Origin: Patiria miniata | Lineage: Eukaryota; Echinodermata; Asteroidea; Valvatida; Asterinidae | NCBI RefSeq assembly: GCF_015706575.1 | Contig: NW_024037056.1 | Location: 12,785,176-12,849,175 of the forward strand | Length of the DNA stretch: 64,000 nt | Reading direction: 5' to 3' | Shown here: positions 57,366-64,000 of the stretch, piece by piece | Position numbering within the stretch: position 1 is the first letter of the stretch | Layout of the letters: every line of letters begins with the position of its first letter | The notes under the pieces: generated by a model | What the model was told of the DNA's origin: nothing | Databases searched by the model: none | Seen by the model: the letters and a program-made list of their open reading frames with translations, nothing else | Program-made: the position numbers and the translations under genes

Positions 57366-57518
57366 AAATCATCATTTCGACATTATTTTTTGGTTTGGAA
57401 TCATTGAATCAGGTATCTTGAGCTATATTTAGACTAAAAATGCAGGCTACAATTTTTTATTAGTTGACAAAAAAAGTGGGGGGGGGACCCAATGATATGA
57501 TATCCCAACTTTAAAAGT

Positions 57519-57533
57519 GTGTGTGTGTGTGTG
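57519..57533. repeat. (GT)n microsatellite
   Basis: Seven to eight GT units followed by a G run. A (TCTG)n run lies at about 57823-57840. Confidence 0.85.
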
Positions 57534-57539
57534 GGGGGG

Positions 57540-59095
57540 GACATGTCCCTCCCGTCCCCAACCGATTGACGCTCATGTCAGTTTCCATAAAAAACTTGCA
57601 TGAACAGTTTTACCCCAAAAGTTCAAATCCTCAGTGCCACATTTCCAGCATGCTATATAACTTTACATTACTCTTGAGGACAAGGCCTTGTCTTTCCCTT
57701 CATCCCTATAATAAATAATATAACACTCTCCCATAGACTAAGCACACAAACTCACAATTGAGGACCGTTTTCAACAAAAGATGAACTCCCAAGGACATCA
57801 TAGAATCTGTTGTTCTCCCTTTGTCTGTCTGTCTGTCTGTTCTTTTGGGTATATGTAAAGTACGCCCATGTATTCAGTAGTTGAGTGTACAGTATACTTG
57901 TAAATGAATATAAGGGGTCAGACTAAAGATGATGACCTTAAAAAAAATGAGTTCATAGGCGGGTTCTTGTACATGAATGCGAAGCGAATTTGTGACATGT
58001 CAAGTTTTCGTGCTGCAAATTTGCAAAAGTTGAACACATTTCAACACCTGCGAATCTTGTAGTAACTGCTTCCTGACGCCACATTCGCATTACATTCGGT
58101 TTTGACTAAACAATTTGTTTTTACTGCAAAGAATTCATTACCTGAAAAACCCTGAAAGATTACGACACCCAAGTTCAAATTATTATTGCGAAGAAGTTAT
58201 TTTTAAATTTAAAGTCTTGTATACGTTCCACTTTCACATTATTTTCTTTGAGTTAGCCTCATGTTGCCTGTTAACCATACTCACTTTATGGCCAATTTGA
58301 AAGAAGCGTAGAGTAAAACACTCTCAATCAAACCAATTTTGTGTCGTGCCGTTTGGTTCCCAGGCTATGGTGTTTCTCAACCGGCTTGATAATCCGCTGA
58401 TGAATTGGCCCTATAGCTGATTACTAGTATGGGAGCGTGTACAGCCACACTGGCCCCATTCACCTGATGCCCAATAAGGAATAGTCCGACACTGCCCCGA
58501 GGGTAAGTAGGAATTAAAAGCTTCTTAGACTGCGCAAAAATAATCCCAGAACGCATCCACTTTAATACTCGGCACCGCGAGGTGAAACGGCTTTCATTTC
58601 GAAAAAACGGGAGACTCTCGTGTGGCTGGTCTATTCATCGGGAGAAGAACGTTTCGGGGAGTCCAAAATTAGATGTTTTGTTGAAAATCGACAGATATGA
58701 AACCAAAGAAAATGTCTCTTGAATAGAAGTTTGTAAAAGTTGGCTGTGGGCCTGTTGTTTGTCCAGAATTTTCTTAAGAAGTGGCTCGTGTCATTATGAG
58801 CTGCTGAGTACGGGGCAATTAGTTTCTGGAAATTGCCGTCGCACAAAGGGAAGTTTAAACAAAGAATACTGCACACTGAGTGAACTGTGCTTCACGTCAA
58901 CCTCGTCCCCATGGCATTGAGCAGTGCGCTCCCACTATGCTCTCTCACCTATGATACTGGCAGGCCTGCCAACTCTCACGCATTGAGTGTGAGACTCACG
59001 CATTTCAGGTTATTCTCATGCTCTCACATGCAAAAAAGGATTTCTCACGCTAAAACAAATGAAGAAAACTCGAAAATGATGTTTAAAGGATGATC
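57540..59095. other. No recognisable gene
   Basis: No TE copy seen in 57.55-59.10 kb. ORFs up to 81 codons unrecognised. Confidence 0.4.
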
Positions 59096-59100
59096 TTTTG

Positions 59101-59515
59101 CTAAAAAAAAGTTGGTTAAAGTGGTCAGAAATTGCCTCAGATTGCACCACAGTAATGGGCGTCGCGAGGGGGGGGGGGGCAAGGGGGGCGCCCAACCTGG
59201 ACAAGCAACAACAACAACAACAAAAAAAAGGAGGAAAAAAAAGGAGGAAAAAAAAAAGGGAAAAAAAAGAAAAGAAAAAGAGGTGCGAAATCATATTGTT
59301 GTTAATTTAATGGGTGGGGGGGGGGGGCAAATGTCCCTGCCCACCCTCGAAAAATGATCAATCATGAAAATGCTGGAAAATATCGGGATTTTTTTTGGAA
59401 AAATGCGCTTTGCCCCCTCTAGAAAAAATCCTGGCGACGCCCATGCACAGAGCGTCAGCATGTCTAAAATCCAAAAATTTGTGGGGCCCTCAAGTGTGCC
59501 CCAACCCACGCCATT
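59101..59515 (+). mobile_element. hAT-like fragment interrupted by a second hAT-like MITE
   Basis: 59101-59153 (GTTGGTTAAAGTGGTCAGAA, TTGCCTCAGATTGCACCACAG) and 59445-59515 (CAGAGCGTCAGCATGTCT, AATCCAAAAATTTGTGGGG, GGGTTTCG) together match the centre of the 17748-18054 element, broken at GCACCACAGAGC. Confidence 0.7.
59155..59444. mobile_element. hAT-like MITE, GGGCGTCGC termini
   Basis: Ends ATGGGCGTCGCGAGG and CCTGGCGACGCCCAT, inverted with one mismatch. Possible degenerate 8-bp duplication CCACAGTA/GCACAGAG around a CCACAGAG target. The interior is G runs and an A/G-rich tract. Confidence 0.65.
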
Positions 59516-59752
59516 AGGGTTTCGTGCATTGCGCTCGCATTAGCATGATTACTTCTAATCAAGCTCCATCGGCAAATTCTCACCCTCGGCTCTTACTGAA
59601 AGTTTGCAGGCCTGATCCTGGATCATTTGCATACATGTTCCAAAATCTTGCACGTCATAATTACTGGTAGGTACGGAATAATCTGGTGCCAGGCTGCATG
59701 GAAAAATGGAAAACAGTCTGTGCTTATTATGGTAGTAACAGGGAACACATAC

Positions 59753-59952
59753 AGGCAATTTCAGCGTAATGAAAGGAAGTGTGTTGTCTGTGACAGAGCC
59801 AATTTACCAACGGTGATAGAATCAATTATCCAAAACGCCGAGTCTGTAATCTCCTTGACCATCACTAGATGATGGATGTATAATAAGATTTGAAAAATAC
59901 ATTAATGAGCTCTTAAAGCCCTGCCATGGATATACATAACACTGTAATTGCC
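59753..59952 (+). mobile_element. Foldback MITE F1
   Basis: GGCAATTTCAGCG, GAAAGGAAGTGTG, CTGTGACAGAGCCAATTTACC and GTCTGTAATCTCCTTGACCA, ending ACTGTAATTGCCT. Same order as the complement of 24422-24635. No PB1 insertion here. Confidence 0.75.
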
Positions 59953-60149
59953 TCCACATCTACGCAGTCTTCACTGCACATTGGGAGAAAAACAACAGCC
60001 CCAATTGATAAATAAAAATGCTATAGTTTGCATTACCATGCTTTCCGAGTATTTGGGTGCCCAATGGGCATTATCTTTCCAAATAACTGCACAATATTCT
60101 TTAATGTGTACTTCGATTTGTCTGTATGTAATTGCCCTAATCAGTTTTT

Positions 60150-60695
60150 TACACATTAGCCAGTTAACGCCGGAGGACTTGTAAACACGATCTGGCAATG
60201 TATATTCGTAGGGGCGGGTGACAGCTTTTAAATCGTCAAGCTTTCCCTGTGTCTCCTGCGTTGGACGTGTAGACACGTCGGTGGTTCCCAATGTTTTTGT
60301 ACACAGTGTGTTTTGAACTTGGCCGCTTCACACGGCCTGTCATCATAGCAAATATCACTCCATGGCAAGGCCTTCGGATTGTTGCAAGATATATGATATT
60401 TTTTTTTAATGGATAAACCAAAATAATTGGGCCCCAAATACAATCTAGGACCATGAAAAATAACCACAATAAGATAATGAAATACAAAGAATAATGTCCA
60501 AGAAAATAAATGACATGAACATATGTACATCATAGTTGAGAAGAGACAGTATCAATATTTAAGGAAATGATGTTCCCTGGTACAAAATTTGTTGCCGCCA
60601 CTTTTGTATTGCTCCCCAACAATGTTCTGATGAGAAGTATACTGACTCTCAAGAGTCAGTATTTGTAGTGTTTGACTTAATTCATTTAAAATTTG
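60150..60695 (+). repeat. Dispersed repeat R2, long copy
   Basis: Matches 24083-24412 at both ends. About 240 bp at 60400-60640 have no counterpart in the shorter copy. The tail contains the palindrome TGACTCTCAAGAGTCA. Confidence 0.7.
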
Positions 60696-60699
60696 TATT

Positions 60700-61268
60700 T
60701 TTTTCAAAAATTTGTGTTTTTCGTCCAAAAATTACTCTGACGGCAAGTGGTTAAGTATCCAAGATTGCACTCAACTATTGCCACACACAAAAAATTGTCC
60801 AAAATACTAACTTCGTGAAGTGATCACATTTTAATTCATGTTTATATTGCTGCTGTGGCACTCCTGCCTGTATGCGCCTCTGATATGACTGACTGCCGGT
60901 ACAATGCTGTACTCTAAGAAAAAAATATTAAAGGTTCAGTTTTTCACCCTGCCATCAATACAGGAAATTATATCCACTCCATAACTAGGGCCCAATTTCC
61001 GGGCAGCTGAGACTGTGGGGCTTGAGTGGTGCTTGATTGAGCTGCATAAACATTTCCTCCAGCCAATCAGATCGATTGACTCTCGAGCACCGTCATTTGG
61101 TATGCATGGGGGAGTTATCCATCGGCGGTTCTTATTGGTTTGTTTGTCTTTTTGTCTTCAGGCAATCATATAAGTTGACTCATACTAGATGTCTATTGTT
61201 GTGTGTAGTGAGTCATTCGCTGGAAACATTCATTGTTTTAATATAATATTTTAAAATTTGGCAATTAC
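60700..61268. other. No recognisable gene
   Basis: AT-rich; nothing identified. Confidence 0.4.
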
Positions 61269-61271
61269 AGT

Positions 61272-61556
61272 TTGGAGTTTGGCCTAATGATTAAGGTTCA
61301 TGACTCAATATCAGAGGGTCAAGGTTCGAATCCTGCTGCTTGCCATATGTTGTGTCCTTGGGCAAGCCACTTCACCCCCATTTGCCTCCCTCCACCAGGA
61401 GTATAAATGGGTACCAGCATTAGCTGGGGAGTAACCTGGGGTGGACTGGCATCTCATCCAGGGGGAATATAAATATTATGAGTTTAATGCCTAGTAAACC
61501 GGAGATAAACATCGGCCTAATGAGCCATCATGGCTTGTGACAGACTTAACGTATTA
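61272..61556 (+). mobile_element. tRNA-derived SINE, family S1
   Basis: Head TTTGGCCTAATGATTAAGG, CTCAATA loop, perfect B box GGTTCGAATCC (61323-61333). Body GTGTCCTTGGGCAAGCCACTT, GGAGTATAAATGGGTACCAG, GGACTGGCATCTCATCCAGG; tail GACAGACTTAACGTATTAC. Confidence 0.85.
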
Positions 61557-61559
61557 CAT

Positions 61560-61922
61560 ACATTGTGTACATATAATTTTCAACAAGATCAAAGTGTGTT
61601 ACGTTTGTTGTTACCCCTGCTCATATTGACCCCATAAAACATTCCCTAGACTGCCTCAGCTCTCCTTGGAGTATACAGCTGTGATGGAAAATCAATCCAT
61701 TATCATCACTTTTGAAGTTTTTTTCCCAATTGCCGAATTCAAACACAATAACCAGATCTACCCACAGTACCTAAATTTACTCCTGTTTAAAGTGTATGAA
61801 GAATATTTTGACAACGTATCATGCCCAAGGACACAACAAGAACCCAAATCCCGTAAGCTGCAGAATATATCCCTGTAATCCTAGGGTCAATGCACCAGAC
61901 TACACGGCCACAGCACTCCAGG
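61560..61922 (-). mobile_element. tRNA-derived SINE, family S2, diverged
   Basis: Shares GTTACCCCTGCTCATATTGA, CCTTGGAGTATACAGCTG, CAGATCTACCCACAGTACC, TTTACTCCTG, CCCAAGGACACAA and GGCCACAGCACTCCAGG with the other S2 copies. The tRNA head is badly worn. It lies directly next to an S1 SINE on its left and a foldback element on its right. Confidence 0.65.
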
Positions 61923-61986
61923 CAACTCTTAAAATTATTGTACAAAATGAAGCGGAACTGCGTAGCACTGAAGAAAAGTATAGGTG

Positions 61987-62323
61987 ATGAAAACAAAAGT
62001 TAAAGCAGTGCTCACCGGGAATTCTTCTGGCTGAATTTTCGGCCCCACTGGGCCTTCATCGGAGCTGGACTGACTGTTTGAATGCAAAAAATCCACTTTC
62101 AAACCGCCTGGCATGAGTGTCCTGACCATGAAGACATCGAACGCCCAGCGCCAGGAGATGGAACAACGCATCATCTACAAGCTTGGAACACTCACGCAAG
62201 GCGGTTTGAATGTGGATTTTTCTGCATTCAAACAGTCAGTCCAGCTCCCATGACGGCCCAGTGGGGCCGAAAATTCAGCCAGAATAATTCCTGGTGAGCA
62301 CTGCTTTAACTTTCGTTTTCGTC
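61987..62323. mobile_element. Foldback MITE with about 130-bp inverted arms
   Basis: Left arm: AAAGTTAAAGCAGTGCTCACC, CTGGCTGAATTTTCGGCCCC, AGCTGGACTGACTGTTTGAA, CAAACCGCC. The right arm is the near-perfect complement. The loop (about 62115-62195) is unrelated sequence. A 14-bp repeat CTCTTAAAATTATT occurs at 62323-62336 and also at 61926-61939. This may be a target duplication if the element extends further left. Confidence 0.8.
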
Positions 62324-62339
62324 TCTTAAAATTATTCCT

Positions 62340-63255
62340 AAATTTTCACCAAGCCAGTCGAGCTAGTCAGCTACATGTATGGCACACTCAGTGCTCATAC
62401 GGTATGCATGAGGCTGTCCTTCTTCAGTTCTCATTGGGTCATAAATAAGTGCTCAGGTTCAAATTGGGTGATTAAATTTGAAAGAAGAGATGACGCAAGG
62501 CCATCAGTGAGTGGTGTGTATGTGAATGACCTGAGCAGGCTGTACTTATTGAATGGCGACTCTGTCGTATATACAGTGGTGTATCTCTTTTTTATGAGAG
62601 CAGGTTGAGAGTTCAGGGAGGATTCACTGCCATATAAGATATTGGATTCACTATAACTGCCGCCGCGAGAGGGCATCATCACGACGAACCGCTATCACCC
62701 ATGAATAGCTAGCAACAATGTCTTGGGAACTGTGTAAATTCGTGACGTCATTTCATTCCCAAGTCAGGACTAAGTATTTGATTGGTCAATTCGAATGCAG
62801 TGTTTTGTAATACAACAATTACGGCCGGGCATATAGATCTATAAAACCTAGACAAGCTTGCGCGTATCGTGTAACATAAGAGCGCGTGACCACAGCCTTT
62901 GTTGCTGTGTCTAGTTTTTTTTTATCCATGTCTATGACGCGACAATGGGTGAATGACCGAAGACCTGATATAGAAAGCGCCCGCTGATTGGTCAAAATCC
63001 AGAGGTCAAGAGGCAGTTGTCTTGCATAATTAAATAGCGAATCACCATGGCCGGTTTCCCATCTTATAGCGTTGTGCATATGGTGCGCACGACTTGAATT
63101 TTCCATTATTTTGAAGAATTATCGAACGTAAATATATTGACAGTAATTCAGATAAGTTTTAATCACTTTTTGTAGCCATTTTTTTTGTATAGCTTTCGTA
63201 GTGCAATGGAAATAGTTCAGGCTGAAACTTTGCATATAATTGAATACCCTATTCA
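62340..63255. other. No recognisable gene
   Basis: ORFs up to 95 codons on both strands without a recognisable domain. No TE copy seen. Confidence 0.4.
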
Positions 63256-63261
63256 ATCAGT

Positions 63262-63357
63262 ACAAAAAAAATCGCAAAAAAAAAAATCTGACTTACCGAC
63301 CCTATTTTTGAAAGGCATGTAATCGGAAGCAGAAGTATTTCTTGGGGGGGGGGGGCC
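63262..63357. mobile_element. H2 PIF/Harbinger-like MITE fragment
   Basis: The right third of the 43816-44065 element: CCTATTTTTGAAAGGCATGT, AATCGGAAGCAGAAGTAT, a G run and GGCC followed by TAA. Confidence 0.65.
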
Positions 63358-63360
63358 TAA

Positions 63361-64000
63361 TGAACAGTGACTTTTTAATATCAAATCAGTATAATATCCC
63401 AGCATATCAACAATCGTCATACAAACGGCAATGAATGTCAATTTGAACAAGCGTAATATCACTTCTGTCCCCTGAGAAGAAAAAATATCAAAAAATCAAT
63501 GACTTCATATGATAATACACATTCACCGACATCGGTGCCAAATCGTTAGCATAGCTCCTATAATCTGTATTGATGACACTTCTTAAGTGACTTCTGTCGA
63601 TAAGGCTCCAGGCACCTTCACGTGCATTATTTTCATGTGCCTCGTTTCCAAAATATTGGAAATTTCCTTTTCGGTGTAGAATTTCAGAGGTTTAATGGAT
63701 TTTTGGAAGTGGGTGGGGAAGGAGGGGGGATGAAATTAAATTAGTTATGTGTGTTTTTGTAATTTTTTTTTCAATACATTTCAGCTATGACCTACATGTA
63801 CATTTTCTGTCAAGGCAGTATCGATTTTGAAAGTTAATAATTTTTAGTTGCTTTCCACCAAAATAGATTTTTTTTAAAATTATTAATTTACTAACAATTC
63901 AAAATGTTTGCATTTTTTGAATGAGACATCAAGGGTAAGTCCAAGAAAAGGTCCCCTTTTTGTCCCATATGTATGCGTGACACCCATGTTTTCTTTAATT
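63361..64000. other. No recognisable gene
   Basis: AT-rich with a purine-rich G tract at about 63709-63730. Confidence 0.4.

Overview
This 64 kb window looks like intergenic or intronic DNA from an animal nuclear genome. It is AT-rich and dense with short non-autonomous transposons, tRNA-derived SINEs, microsatellites and long homopolymers. No long ORF, operon, rRNA or functional tRNA gene was found. The TE mix fits a marine invertebrate, perhaps a deuterostome such as an echinoderm or hemichordate; that placement is an inference and no species-level marker was found. No translated stretch matched a host protein I know. The one convincing protein homology is the C-terminal zinc-knuckle tail of a LINE reverse transcriptase at 43378-43533.

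Most of the recognisable content belongs to repeat families that occur several times here, so they can be defined by comparing copies within the window. (1) TTAA-target elements fall into three groups: PB1 (CCCTCC ends; 11.7, 22.5, 31.5, 37.3, 49.4 and 50.8 kb), PB2 (CCCTAA ends; 8.1, 20.1 and 38.0 kb), and KL1/KL2 (AG-starting ends; 15.3, 25.1, 29.1, 33.2, 35.0 and 41.9 kb). (2) PIF/Harbinger-like elements start GGCC and have TWA target duplications: H1 (0.9, 38.2, 41.0 kb), H2 (23.7, 43.8, 63.3 kb) and a 1.35 kb H3 (1.5-2.8 kb). (3) hAT-like elements have 8-bp target duplications (17.75 and 27.5 kb, with derivatives at 31.8, 41.7, 57.2 and 59.1 kb). (4) One Tc1/mariner-like element with TA duplications lies at 45.9 kb. 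(5) Other foldback elements lie at 11.6, 17.2-18.6, 23.2, 24.4/59.8, 27.3, 45.1 and 62.0 kb. (6) Three tRNA-derived SINE families are present, with recognisable A and B boxes.

Several elements are nested in others, and a second copy of the host element shows the empty site. Examples are PB1 inside the 37.2 kb element, H1 inside PB2 at 38.2 kb, KL2 inside an unnamed repeat at 25.1 kb, a hAT-like element inside PB1 at 31.8 kb, and another inside a hAT fragment at 59.2 kb. These give target-site assignments and a relative insertion order from the sequence alone.

Between about 51.1 and 57.2 kb no TE copy was recognised. This quieter stretch carries two related X-box (RFX-like) palindromes and is the best place to look for conserved regulatory DNA. 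Two possible short spliced exons (32930-32984 and 44727-44778) are tentative.
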